Below are positions 8,146 through 15,990 of a DNA stretch of 64,000 nt, one piece after another (within the stretch, counting starts at the first letter, position 1; the number at the start of each line of letters is the position of its first letter). A program made the position numbers and the translations under genes. The notes beneath the pieces are model-generated. The model was not told the DNA's origin and made no database searches. It saw only the letters and a list, made by a program, of their open reading frames with translations. Origin of the DNA: Prevotella sp. KH2C16 (GTDB taxonomy: Bacteria; Bacteroidota; Bacteroidia; Bacteroidales; Bacteroidaceae); assembly GCF_900113305.1 (NCBI RefSeq), contig NZ_FOOW01000001.1:310001-374000 (forward strand), read 5' to 3'.

Positions 8146-8811
8146 ATGAAGATGCCGGAAAGGAAGCCCTTCTTTACCCGCAGCGAGGAGCTTTGGAATT
8201 CGTGGAGCCATGCCGGAGGCATTCTGCTGGGCGTGGTGTTCGGGGTGGTTTTCCTCGTGTGGTGCTTCCGTGAGCATGACGGATGGGCTACGGCAGGCGT
8301 CAGTCTCTACCTTTTCGGCATGCTCTGTTCGTATATTGCCTCGACGGCCTATCATGCGTTGAGGGCCGGCAGCAAGTGGAAAGAGCGTCTCCGCAAGTGG
8401 GATCATGCCGCCATCTACTGGCATATAGCGGGTTCCTATTCCCCCATCACGCTCGTGGCTCTTCGCGAGAGCGGCCTATGGGGGTGGGGATTGTTTGCCT
8501 TCGTATGGCTGTGTGCCATCGGGGGCACGATAGTCTCTTTCCGGAAGCTCAGCGATCACAGCAATTTCGAGACGCTGTGCTTCGTTGGCATGGGACTTTC
8601 CGTGCTCGTGGCGTTCAAGCCTTTGTTGGAAGCAGTCAGCACGGGAGCCGTTGTCTGGATTCTTGCCGAGGGTGTCGCATATATCACGGGGGCAGTTTTC
8701 TATACCCTTCACAGGCGCAGATATATGCACACGGTGTTCCATTTCTTCGTTCTTCTGGGCTCCGTCTGCCACATCATTGCCGTCTGGGACATCCTGCTGG
8801 AATACCTGTAG
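8146..8811 (+). CDS. Hemolysin-III / PAQR-like integral membrane protein
   Basis: About 221 residues with seven predicted membrane helices, the YqfA/HlyIII family. The conserved family residues are visible: SHAGGILLG in the first helix, STAYHAL with its metal-type histidine, and WDHAAIYWHIAGSYSPI. The last helix has the paired histidine region HTVFHFFVLLGSVCHIIAVW. The family shares the PAQR fold with its zinc-binding Ser/His/Asp set; most bacterial members have no proven haemolytic activity. The open frame reaches a TTG at 8137, but ATG at 8146 or 8152 is more likely: AAGGA at 8141-8145 is well spaced for 8152. It follows rnr closely on the same strand. Confidence 0.85.
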   Translation: MKMPERKPFFTRSEELWNSWSHAGGILLGVVFGVVFLVWCFREHDGWATAGVSLYLFGMLCSYIASTAYHALRAGSKWKERLRKWDHAAIYWHIAGSYSPITLVALRESGLWGWGLFAFVWLCAIGGTIVSFRKLSDHSNFETLCFVGMGLSVLVAFKPLLEAVSTGAVVWILAEGVAYITGAVFYTLHRRRYMHTVFHFFVLLGSVCHIIAVWDILLEYL

Positions 8812-8835
8812 GTAAACGGAAAAGTTTCCTTCTTT

Positions 8836-9684
8836 CTATTTCCCGTTGACAAACTTCTTGATTTCGGCCAGTCGGCGTGTCGCGAGATTGCGGCCCGTCT
8901 GATAGGCCTCCATCATCTCTTTCGGGTCATGACTTATGTGCCCGATCTTCAGTTTTTCCTCCGGACGGAGCACGAGAACCATACCGTCGGCCTCCTGACG
9001 CCGCACATAGGCCTTCTGCGCATTATACATCTGGGGTCTGCGACGCATGGCCTCCACGAGCGCGGGATACCGGTGGAGTGCTGCTTTCATGAGACCGAAC
9101 ATGCGATAGGGCGTCTTAGCGTAATCGCGAGGCTGCGTCTCGATGACGATGTTGCGGGTGTAACCAATGCCTTCAAAGAACTTTAGCGGAATGGAATCCG
9201 TGATTCCGCCGTCCAGCAAGCGGTATCCTTCCAGTTCCACGGGTCTTGCGGCAACCGGCATTGAGGCCGAGGCCCGTATCCATTCGTAAGCCTCGTAACA
9301 GCCTTTCATGATTTTCCGATAGACGGGCTTCCCCGTATCGATATCCGAACAGACAACATAAAACTCCATCGGGTTGTCTTCGAATGCCTTTGCATCAAAT
9401 ATATCCAGTTTCTCAGGCATATAGTGATAACCGAATTCCGCCCCGAAGAGGTCGCCCGTCGTAAGCAGCGAGCGGAGACTGCAGAAGCGCCAGTCCTTCG
9501 CGAAGCGCTGGTTATAGCGGATGACTCGTCCCGGTTGCCTCGACTTATAGTTGCAACCGAAGGCCGCGCCAGCCGACACCCCGATCATCCCGTCGAACTG
9601 AATGCCATGTTCTATCATGACATCCAGGCATCCCGCGGAGAACAATCCCCGCAGGGCTCCACCTTCAAGTACGAGTCCAGTCAT
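8836..9684 (-). CDS. Patatin-like phospholipase (RssA/YjjU type)
   Basis: A 282-residue serine acyl hydrolase. The oxyanion-hole segment is at the N-terminus (LVLEGGALRGLFSAG, residues 4-18). The nucleophile elbow GVSAG (GxSxG) is near residue 37, and the catalytic Asp lies in LLDGGITDSIP (DGG motif) near residue 177. No signal peptide is seen, so it should be cytosolic or membrane-associated. It most resembles the YjjU-type patatins (DUF6363-like C-terminal region). The substrate is not deducible; lysophospholipase activity is typical of the group. It lies 55 bp downstream of upp, separated by a hairpin terminator. Confidence 0.88.
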   Translation of the reverse strand: MTGLVLEGGALRGLFSAGCLDVMIEHGIQFDGMIGVSAGAAFGCNYKSRQPGRVIRYNQRFAKDWRFCSLRSLLTTGDLFGAEFGYHYMPEKLDIFDAKAFEDNPMEFYVVCSDIDTGKPVYRKIMKGCYEAYEWIRASASMPVAARPVELEGYRLLDGGITDSIPLKFFEGIGYTRNIVIETQPRDYAKTPYRMFGLMKAALHRYPALVEAMRRRPQMYNAQKAYVRRQEADGMVLVLRPEEKLKIGHISHDPKEMMEAYQTGRNLATRRLAEIKKFVNGK

Positions 9685-9695
9685 AGCTTCTATGG

Positions 9696-9725
9696 TTAAA
9701 AGACATCCCTTTTCAAGCGGGATGT
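9696..9725 (-). terminator. Terminator of upp
   Basis: On the minus strand ACATCCC (9725-9719) pairs with GGGATGT (9709-9703) across a 9-nt loop, followed by CTTTT. Confidence 0.65.
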
Positions 9726-9739
9726 ACAGGAAACTTCTC

Positions 9740-10399
9740 TTACAGTTTGTCGCCGTAGCAGAGGTCGCCGGCGTCGCCGAACCCGGGCACGATGTACTTA
9801 TGCTCGTTCATGCCGGGGTCGATGGCTGCGCACCAGATGGTGGTCTTGTCGTGGGGGAATACCTTTGCGATGTGGTCGATGCCCTCCGGCGTAGCGATGA
9901 CGCAGGCCACATGGATGCGCTTCGGCGTGCCCTTGGTGAGGAAAGCCTTGTATCCCAGCTCCATGCTGCCGCCCGTGGCGAGCATCGGGTCTGCTATGAT
10001 GAGGTTCTTCTCATCGATGCTCGGTGTGGCGAGATACTCGATGTGGATGCCCACCTGGTGGTGCTCGGCATCGGTATACTCGCGGTAGGCCGACACAAAG
10101 GCGTTCCCCGCATGGTCGAACACATTAAGGAACCCGTTGTGGAAGGGTAGTCCGGCGCGGAAGATGGTGGCCAGCACGATTTTGTCCGTGGGCACATTCA
10201 CCCTTGCTATGCCTAACGGTGTGGCAATATCCTTGGCTTCATAGCTGAGCGTTTTCGAGATTTCAAAGGCCTCATACTCGCCGATGCGCATGATGTTGTT
10301 ACGGAACAGCAGCCGGTTCTTCTGATATTCCTTGTCGCGAATCTCGGCCAGGTACTGGTTAATGATAGAATTCTGTTTGCTTAGATCAATAATTTCCAT
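9740..10399 (-). CDS. upp: Uracil phosphoribosyltransferase
   Basis: A 219-residue type I phosphoribosyltransferase that converts uracil and PRPP to UMP in pyrimidine salvage. The PRPP-binding loop is IADPMLATGGSMELG (residues ~135-150). The uracil-binding C-terminus has YIVPGFGDAGDLCYGDKL, with Leu where many Upp proteins have Arg in GDAGDR. Length and motif order are normal for cytosolic Upp. A well-matched promoter (TTTG, 20 bp, TACTTTTG) sits 21-52 bp upstream and a hairpin terminator follows, so it is probably monocistronic. It is divergent from pckA. Confidence 0.95.
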   Translation of the reverse strand: MEIIDLSKQNSIINQYLAEIRDKEYQKNRLLFRNNIMRIGEYEAFEISKTLSYEAKDIATPLGIARVNVPTDKIVLATIFRAGLPFHNGFLNVFDHAGNAFVSAYREYTDAEHHQVGIHIEYLATPSIDEKNLIIADPMLATGGSMELGYKAFLTKGTPKRIHVACVIATPEGIDHIAKVFPHDKTTIWCAAIDPGMNEHKYIVPGFGDAGDLCYGDKL

Positions 10400-10419
10400 G
10401 TTGAATTGATAAATTTTTG

Positions 10420-10451
10420 CAAAAGTAGAAAAAGATATTTATTTTTGCAAA
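10420..10451 (-). promoter_or_regulatory. Promoter of upp
   Basis: On the minus strand TTTG (10451-10448) is followed after 20 bp by TACTTTTG (10427-10420), an exact match to the Bacteroidetes consensus. Confidence 0.75.
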
Positions 10452-10541
10452 GTCTAAATTGCAAATATCTCCGGAAAACCTTTGTTTTTTAATTCTTTAA
10501 CCTAAAAAGGTGTCGGGAGCTTGATTTTTACAGGCGGAAAC

Positions 10542-10572
10542 TTTGGTATTCCATGAGAAATATATAACTTTG
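10542..10572 (+). promoter_or_regulatory. Promoter of pckA
   Basis: TTTG at 10542-10545 and TAACTTTG at 10565-10572 are separated by 19 bp. The predicted leader is about 43 nt. Confidence 0.75.
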
Positions 10573-10620
10573 CATTCGGTTTTAAGGAACTTTTAAATAC
10601 TCAATAAATACAGAAAAGAA

Positions 10621-12234
10621 ATGGCAAAGTTTGACAAAAAGACACTTGAGCAGTACGGCATTACAGGTGCTACTGAAGTATTGTACAATCCTTCTTATGA
10701 AGTGTTGTTCAACGAGGAGACCAAGGAAGGCCTCGAGGGCTACGAGGTTGGTCAGGAGACGGAGCTCGGCGCTATCAATGTGATGACGGGTATCTATACC
10801 GGTCGCTCTCCAAAGGACAAGTTCATAGTAGACGACGAGACCTCTCACGACACCGTGTGGTGGACTTCCGATGAATATAAGAACGACAACCACCGTGCTT
10901 CCAAGGAGACTTGGGAGGCTGTCAAGGAGATTGCCAAGAAAGAGCTGTCCAACAAGAAACTCTTCGTGGTAGACGGATTCTGCGGCACCCACAAGGATAC
11001 CCGCATGAAGGTGCGCTTCATCATGGAGGTGGCTTGGCAGGCTCACTTCGTTACCAATATGTTCATCCGTCCTCAGAACGAGGCCGATTTCGAGCAGGAG
11101 CCGGACTTCATCGTCTACAATGCTTCTAAGGCAAAGGTTGAGAACTACAAGGAACTGGGCCTGAATTCAGAGACGGCCGTTGTGTTCAATGTAACCAGCA
11201 AGGAACAGGTGATTATCAATACATGGTATGGCGGTGAGATGAAGAAGGGTATGTTCTCCATGATGAACTACTTCATGCCTCTGAAGGGCATGGCTTCCAT
11301 GCACTGCTCTGCCAACACCGATATGAACGGCGAGAACACCGCCATCTTCTTCGGACTCTCCGGAACAGGTAAGACCACGCTGTCTACCGATCCGAAACGC
11401 AGACTCATCGGCGACGACGAGCACGGATGGGACGACGAGGGCGTGTTCAACTACGAGGGTGGATGCTACGCTAAGGTCATCAACCTCGACGCTGAGGCTG
11501 AACCCGATATCTATAATGCCATCCGTCGCGACGCACTGCTGGAGAATGTAACCGTAGACAAGGACGGAAAGATTGACTTCGCCGACAAGAGCGTGACGGA
11601 GAATACCCGCGTGTCTTATCCTATCTACCACATCAAGAACATCCAGCGCCCGGCTTCTGAGGGACCGGCTGCAAAGCAGGTGATTTTCCTCAGCGCAGAC
11701 GCCTTCGGCGTTCTTCCTCCCGTATCCATACTCGACGCAGAGCAGACAAAATACTACTTCCTCTCCGGATTTACTGCTAAGCTGGCCGGTACGGAGCGTG
11801 GTATCACCGAGCCTACTCCCACCTTCTCCGCTTGCTTTGGTCAGGCTTTCCTCGAGCTGCATCCTACAAAGTATGCCGAGGAACTCGTGAAGAAGATGCA
11901 GAAGAGCGGTGCCAAGGCTTACTTGGTAAACACGGGATGGAACGGAACGGGCAAGCGCATCTCCATCCGCGACACCCGCGGTATCATCGATGCCATCCTG
12001 AATCACTCTATCGACGCTGCTCCTACGAAGAAGATTCCTTACTTCAACTTCGTCGTTCCTACGCAGCTCGAAGGAGTAGACACAGGTATCCTCGACCCAC
12101 GCGATACCTATGCTGACGCAGCTCAGTGGGAAGAGAAGGCCAAGGACCTGGCAGCACGCTTCATCAAGAACTTCAAGAAGTATGAAGGCAACGAGGCAGG
12201 GAAGGCACTCGTAGCAGCTGGTCCGCAGCTTTAA
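10621..12234 (+). CDS. pckA: Phosphoenolpyruvate carboxykinase (ATP)
   Basis: A 537-residue ATP-dependent PEPCK interconverting oxaloacetate + ATP with PEP + CO2 + ADP. The kinase-1a (Walker A) motif is [11 protein letters not shown] near residues 244-254, and the metal/kinase-2 motif follows as LIGDDEHGW. The substrate arginine motif GRSPKDKF lies near residue 60. Length matches bacterial ATP-PEPCK. In succinate-producing Bacteroidales the enzyme usually runs toward oxaloacetate, fixing CO2 during fermentation; that direction is inferred from family knowledge. Codon choice is strongly biased to common codons, which suggests high expression. It has its own promoter and a strong terminator. 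Confidence 0.97.
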   Translation: MAKFDKKTLEQYGITGATEVLYNPSYEVLFNEETKEGLEGYEVGQETELGAINVMTGIYTGRSPKDKFIVDDETSHDTVWWTSDEYKNDNHRASKETWEAVKEIAKKELSNKKLFVVDGFCGTHKDTRMKVRFIMEVAWQAHFVTNMFIRPQNEADFEQEPDFIVYNASKAKVENYKELGLNSETAVVFNVTSKEQVIINTWYGGEMKKGMFSMMNYFMPLKGMASMHCSANTDMNGENTAIFFGLSGTGKTTLSTDPKRRLIGDDEHGWDDEGVFNYEGGCYAKVINLDAEAEPDIYNAIRRDALLENVTVDKDGKIDFADKSVTENTRVSYPIYHIKNIQRPASEGPAAKQVIFLSADAFGVLPPVSILDAEQTKYYFLSGFTAKLAGTERGITEPTPTFSACFGQAFLELHPTKYAEELVKKMQKSGAKAYLVNTGWNGTGKRISIRDTRGIIDAILNHSIDAAPTKKIPYFNFVVPTQLEGVDTGILDPRDTYADAAQWEEKAKDLAARFIKNFKKYEGNEAGKALVAAGPQL

Positions 12235-12262
12235 TCTGGAAATCAGAAGATCTTTATATCAT

Positions 12263-12290
12263 AAGCCCCGCACCTTGAAGTGCGGGGCTT
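12263..12290 (+). terminator. Terminator of pckA
   Basis: AAGCCCCGCAC pairs perfectly with GTGCGGGGCTT across a 6-nt loop, 28 nt past the stop codon; the following tract is only ATTGTTG. Confidence 0.75.
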
Positions 12291-12535
12291 ATTGTTGCCG
12301 TAGGACTTCAGCTGGGCGGCAAAGGCTTTCCCGCCAATGTTTCCTGACACGGACGGCGGCATGGAAATCTGTCTTCGCCCCGGGCGGAAAAGGGCTAAGA
12401 GCAGGCTTCTTAATGTCTATCTTCAGGGAGCGGCATGACCTTGACGGGCGCATTCACGGTGTTCTGTCCTATGGGCGGCGGCTCATGCCTCTGCCGTTTA
12501 CTGCCTCTCGTAAGGCAGACAGCGGCCTCCTGCCT

Positions 12536-12600
12536 GACAAAATCGGCGAGATTGAACGACAAAATCGCCGAAATCATGCCACAAAATCGCCGATTTTGTC
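12536..12600 (-). repeat. Triple 22-bp-phased palindrome, family A, copy 2 (inverted)
   Basis: Same 65-bp element as copy 1 in the opposite orientation. Cores are centred at 12546, 12568 and 12590. The perfect unit (arms ACAAAATCG/CGATTTTGT) is at the right end. The flank AGCGGCCTCCTG lies at 12521-12532, and CCTCCTG / CAGGAGG immediately bracket the core. Confidence 0.92.
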
Positions 12601-12753
12601 AGGAGGTTTGCGCCCTTCTGAAAGCCTCTGGCTGTCTTCCGGATTCTCAGGAAGTATCGTGCCAGTATGTCCAAAGAGGCTCCGGAGTGTGGGGAAGCCT
12701 ATTTTGACCTATGTCAATAATTAGCCGTTTTTGTGGAAAAAGCGAACTAAATG

Positions 12754-12785
12754 TTTGCTGTGTTCGGCCACAATGTGTAATTTTG
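12754..12785 (+). promoter_or_regulatory. Strong promoter of the orphan small RNA candidate
   Basis: TTTG at 12754-12757 and TAATTTTG at 12778-12785 are separated by 20 bp, an exact consensus match. No start codon with a usable frame follows before the terminator. Confidence 0.7.
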
Positions 12786-12790
12786 CATTG

Positions 12791-12898
12791 TGTTCGAGAG
12801 AATACATTTCATTTTAGGTTAGTAGATTTAAGGTTTTTAGATTTTGTTTAGGTTAGCTAAAAGAGCATGGTGTAGAGACACTTATTGCTCTTTTTTTT
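12791..12898 (+). ncRNA. Candidate small RNA (about 108 nt) or transcribed attenuated leader
   Basis: A consensus promoter is followed after about 75 nt of AU-rich sequence by a canonical intrinsic terminator. The stem AAAAGAGCA (12859-12867) pairs with TGCTCTTTT (12886-12894), with an inner GTGT/ACAC helix capped by AGAG, and a run of eight T at 12891-12898. The 5' part has a direct repeat TTTAGGTTAG (12813-12822 and 12847-12856). No reading frame longer than a few codons exists in it. It could be a trans-acting sRNA, or a premature-termination leader of the DUF6242 gene 210 bp downstream, although that gene has its own -7 element. Confidence 0.55.
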
Positions 12899-12994
12899 AT
12901 TTATGAAATCACAAACAAACTTAAAAAACGGCCTCTTTCATGCTGTTTTGCATAATAAAGTATTAAAAAAGGCCTTTATTTAAAGAATTCTGAT

Positions 12995-13002
12995 TAAATT
13001 TG
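12995..13002 (+). promoter_or_regulatory. -7 element for the envelope gene run
   Basis: TAAATTTG matches TAnnTTTG. A clear TTTG at -33 is missing (TTTA nearby). The leader would be about 100 nt. Confidence 0.45.
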
Positions 13003-13111
13003 CAGACAAAATTCTGTGAAGCGTGGCTTCGTCAATGCAGGGGATGCTTTTTCTTTGCAGTAGCGGAGTACTTTCTTCATGGCAATGTCGGTTTTAAGAA
13101 AAAGAGCGTAA

Positions 13112-14515
13112 ATGAGATTCAAGTTCATTGCATTTGCTGTATTGTTTTCAGCAATATTCATGTTCTCCTCCTGTCTGAGCGACACCAAGGACGACATCGT
13201 TTATTATGACGACTGTGCCCTGACGGCCTTCTCCGTCGGGACTCTGAAAATCGTCAAGGACACCGTCTCCTCGAAGGGAGAGGACAGCACCTATACCACC
13301 ACGCTGGACTGCAGCCGCTATGCATTCACCATTGACCAGACGAGAGGACTGATCTACAACCTCGACTCACTGCCCCGCGGCATCAACGCGGCGAAGGTGC
13401 TGGTTACCGCCGTGGCGAAAAACGGCGGCGTCGTGGCCATCAAGAGTCTGACAAGCGACTCCCTGTCTTATTACAGCAGCTCCGACTCCATCGACTTCTC
13501 TCAGCCCCGCCACTTCGTCGTGTACAGTCTGCGGGGCGATTCCAACCGCGACTACACCGTTACCCTGAATGTGCACAAGCAGAAGCCGGAGGAGTTGGTA
13601 TGGAACTCCGCGGCCATCATCAACGGCAACCTGGGCTCGCTAAAGGCCATGAAGGGCGTGGCCTGCGATGGCAAGGTATATGTTTTCGGCTATGACGGTT
13701 CGAAGACAAGGATATTCGCCGCCCCGGAGAGCAATGCCGCCGCATGGAGCGAGATCACCCCTGGCACGACCTTGAGTGCGGATGCCTATAAGAGCGTGGC
13801 CGCCTATGCCGGCAAGCTCTATGTCTACAGCAACGGCTCGCTGCTGGCTTCTGCCGACGCGAAGGCCTGGACGAAGGTGGCAACTCCGGCCCTGAAGCTG
13901 TTGCTCGGCGCAAGCAATGCCCGTCTCTACGGGCTTACGACCGCTCATCAGCTGATGAGCAGCAAGGACGGCGGTGCCACATGGACGGCCGACGAGCTGG
14001 ACTCTGACGCCGGACTGCTTCCTGCCGACAACCTCAACTTCATCACCCTGCCTCTTTCCGGCAGTACGGCCGGCTGTCGCATCGTGCTTGCCGGCACCAC
14101 GGCTACCGAGGCTCGGGTGTGGGGGAAGATAGAGGAAAACGACCCCAACGCACAAAACCAGCCTTGGGCTTACTATAATGTCTCGTCGGGAAGCAAATAT
14201 AAGGCTCCCAACCTGAACGGATTGCAGGCTGTCGGCTACGACGGCGGCATCCTGGCGACAGGGGGGCGTGTCATCGGTGCGGCGGATTCCGCCCCGTTTG
14301 CCTGCTTCTACAGGAGCAGGGATGCGGGCATCACCTGGAAGCCCGATGCCGACTACCATTTCCCGAAAGGATTCTCTGCACCGGGCGAAGTGTTCACGAT
14401 GGTGAAGGACAGCAAGAACTATCTGTGGATTATCTGCGGCGGCACGGGCCAGGTGTGGCATGGAGCAAAGAACCGGCTGGTATGGGATGCCGCAGAGCGT
14501 TACTTCACCGAATAG
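13112..14515 (+). CDS. Lipoprotein of the DUF6242 type (sialidase/Kelch-like propeller)
   Basis: A 467-residue exported lipoprotein. The signal peptide MRFKFIAFAVLFSAIFMFSSC ends at a lipobox (FSSC, Cys21), followed by SDTKDD, which resembles the Bacteroidetes export signal of acidic residues after the Cys. An N-terminal domain (~30-150) precedes a propeller-like region with repeated short segments (GKVYVFGYDGSK, GKLYVYSNGSLL, SKDGGATWTADE, RSRDAGITWKPDA). Two of these are Asp-box-like (S-x-D-x-G-x-T-W). The family function is unknown; I assign DUF6242 from overall pattern. It is 6 bp upstream of the PorG-like barrel gene, suggesting a shared transcript and an envelope role. Confidence 0.75.
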   Translation: MRFKFIAFAVLFSAIFMFSSCLSDTKDDIVYYDDCALTAFSVGTLKIVKDTVSSKGEDSTYTTTLDCSRYAFTIDQTRGLIYNLDSLPRGINAAKVLVTAVAKNGGVVAIKSLTSDSLSYYSSSDSIDFSQPRHFVVYSLRGDSNRDYTVTLNVHKQKPEELVWNSAAIINGNLGSLKAMKGVACDGKVYVFGYDGSKTRIFAAPESNAAAWSEITPGTTLSADAYKSVAAYAGKLYVYSNGSLLASADAKAWTKVATPALKLLLGASNARLYGLTTAHQLMSSKDGGATWTADELDSDAGLLPADNLNFITLPLSGSTAGCRIVLAGTTATEARVWGKIEENDPNAQNQPWAYYNVSSGSKYKAPNLNGLQAVGYDGGILATGGRVIGAADSAPFACFYRSRDAGITWKPDADYHFPKGFSAPGEVFTMVKDSKNYLWIICGGTGQVWHGAKNRLVWDAAERYFTE

Positions 14516-14521
14516 CATGAT

Positions 14522-15202
14522 ATGCGGAAGATAGTCGTCATAGCCCTGCTTCTGGCCTCGTCGCTTGCCCTGCATGCGCAGAGCGATCCAGAGTATCTGA
14601 TGGAAATCGGAGCAGGAGTGGGCATGGTCTCCTACGAGGGCGACTTCAACAACAGCATCCTGAAGAATATGCAGCCCATAGGCTCGGTGGTGCTCCGCAG
14701 GAACTTCAATCCCCATATGGGACTGCGTCTTGCGGGCTCTTTCGGCAAGCTGAAGGGGAGTTCCAAGGATGTGGAGACCTATTATCCCGACTACCAGGCT
14801 TCGCCGTATGAGTTCAACAACTCGCTGGTGGATGTCAGTCTGGTCTACGAATACAACTTCTGGCCTTACGGGACGGGGCGCGACTATCGTGGCGCAAGGC
14901 GCCTCACGCCCGTTGTCTTCGGCGGACTGGGAGCCACCTATGTGTCGGGAGGCGACAAGAATGTGTTTACGGCCAATGTGCCTCTCGGCTTTGGCGTGAG
15001 ATATAAGATGGGTGAACGCCTGAATCTGGGCGTGGAATGGGCTGTCCACTTCAGCCTGAGCGACAAGCTCGACGGAGTGAAGGATCCTTACTATGTAAGG
15101 AGCAAGGGAGCGTTTAAGAACACCGATTGCTACTCGGCCCTGCAATTTACGCTTACCTATAGTTTTATGGCAAAGTGCAGAACTTGTAACAACGACGATT
15201 AA
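14522..15202 (+). CDS. Outer-membrane beta-barrel protein, PorG/DUF6089-like
   Basis: A 226-residue exported barrel. A signal peptide ([20 protein letters not shown]) precedes about eight amphipathic strands with alternating aromatic residues ([55 protein letters not shown]). The small barrel upstream of uppS-bamA in Bacteroidetes matches PorG/DUF6089, which in Porphyromonas belongs to the type IX secretion machinery. No other T9SS gene is in this window, so that function is not shown here. The stop overlaps the uppS start by one base (TAATG), indicating translational coupling. Confidence 0.75.
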   Translation: MRKIVVIALLLASSLALHAQSDPEYLMEIGAGVGMVSYEGDFNNSILKNMQPIGSVVLRRNFNPHMGLRLAGSFGKLKGSSKDVETYYPDYQASPYEFNNSLVDVSLVYEYNFWPYGTGRDYRGARRLTPVVFGGLGATYVSGGDKNVFTANVPLGFGVRYKMGERLNLGVEWAVHFSLSDKLDGVKDPYYVRSKGAFKNTDCYSALQFTLTYSFMAKCRTCNNDD

Positions 15203-15990
15203 TGGCAGCAGAACTCGATATGACGCGCATTCCCGGACACATCGCCATCATCATGGATGGCAATGGACGGTGGGCAGCCGAGCGGGGCAAGCCTCGCAGT
15301 TTCGGTCATCAGGCAGGGGTGGATGCCGTGCGGAGGATTACCTCCGAGTGTACTCGCCTCGGCGTGAAGTTCCTCACGCTCTATACCTTTTCCACGGAAA
15401 ACTGGAGCCGTCCGGCCGACGAGATATCGGCCCTGATGGGACTGGTGCTTACCTCCTTGGAAGATGAAATCTTCATGAAGAACAATGTGAGGTTTCAGGT
15501 TATCGGCGACATCGCGCGCCTTCCGCAGGATGTGCAGGACAAGCTCGGCCAGACCATGGAGCGCACGGCGCAGAACGACGCGATGACCATGGTGGTGGCT
15601 CTCAGCTATTCATCGCGCTGGGAAATCATCGAGGCGATGAAGCAGACGGTATTCCACGCCCTGACCGAGGGCTCCGCGACCCTTGTCGGTCATTCAGGGG
15701 CAGCCGTCTATGCCGGTCTGGAGGCGCAGCTCACCGAGGAAAACTTCGAAAAGAACCTTGAAACCGCGTTCATGCCCGACCCTGACTTGCTCATCCGTAC
15801 GGGCGGCGAGGTGCGTCTGTCGAACTACCTGTTGTGGCAATGTGCCTATACCGAGTTGTATTTTTGCGACACTTATTGGCCAGACTTCGGGGAGGAAGAC
15901 CTCCACAGGGCCATCCGGAGCTATCAGAATCGTCAGCGGCGATACGGGAAGACAGAAGCTCAAATAGAGAAAGAAAATAATTCCAAATAA
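15202..15990 (+). CDS. uppS: Isoprenyl transferase (undecaprenyl diphosphate synthase)
   Basis: A 262-residue cis-prenyltransferase that builds the C55 carrier lipid for peptidoglycan and surface glycans. The active-site segment [12 protein letters not shown] (catalytic Asp near residue 20) and [12 protein letters not shown] are at the N-terminus. The [13 protein letters not shown] motif and the C-terminal [18 protein letters not shown] with AYTELYF complete the family signature. It starts on the TAATG overlap with the barrel gene and ends on another TAATG overlap with bamA, so the three are translated as a coupled unit. The tail is slightly longer and more basic than in E. coli. Confidence 0.96.
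   Translation: MAAELDMTRIPGHIAIIMDGNGRWAAERGKPRSFGHQAGVDAVRRITSECTRLGVKFLTLYTFSTENWSRPADEISALMGLVLTSLEDEIFMKNNVRFQVIGDIARLPQDVQDKLGQTMERTAQNDAMTMVVALSYSSRWEIIEAMKQTVFHALTEGSATLVGHSGAAVYAGLEAQLTEENFEKNLETAFMPDPDLLIRTGGEVRLSNYLLWQCAYTELYFCDTYWPDFGEEDLHRAIRSYQNRQRRYGKTEAQIEKENNSK

Noticed and set aside
8146..8811. Haemolysin toxin
   Set aside because: HlyIII-family proteins are PAQR-like membrane proteins; the name does not show toxin activity and no toxin context exists.
13640..15145. 501-codon minus-strand frame across the DUF6242 and PorG-like genes
   Set aside because: It spans two real genes and their junction in antisense and lacks recognisable features.
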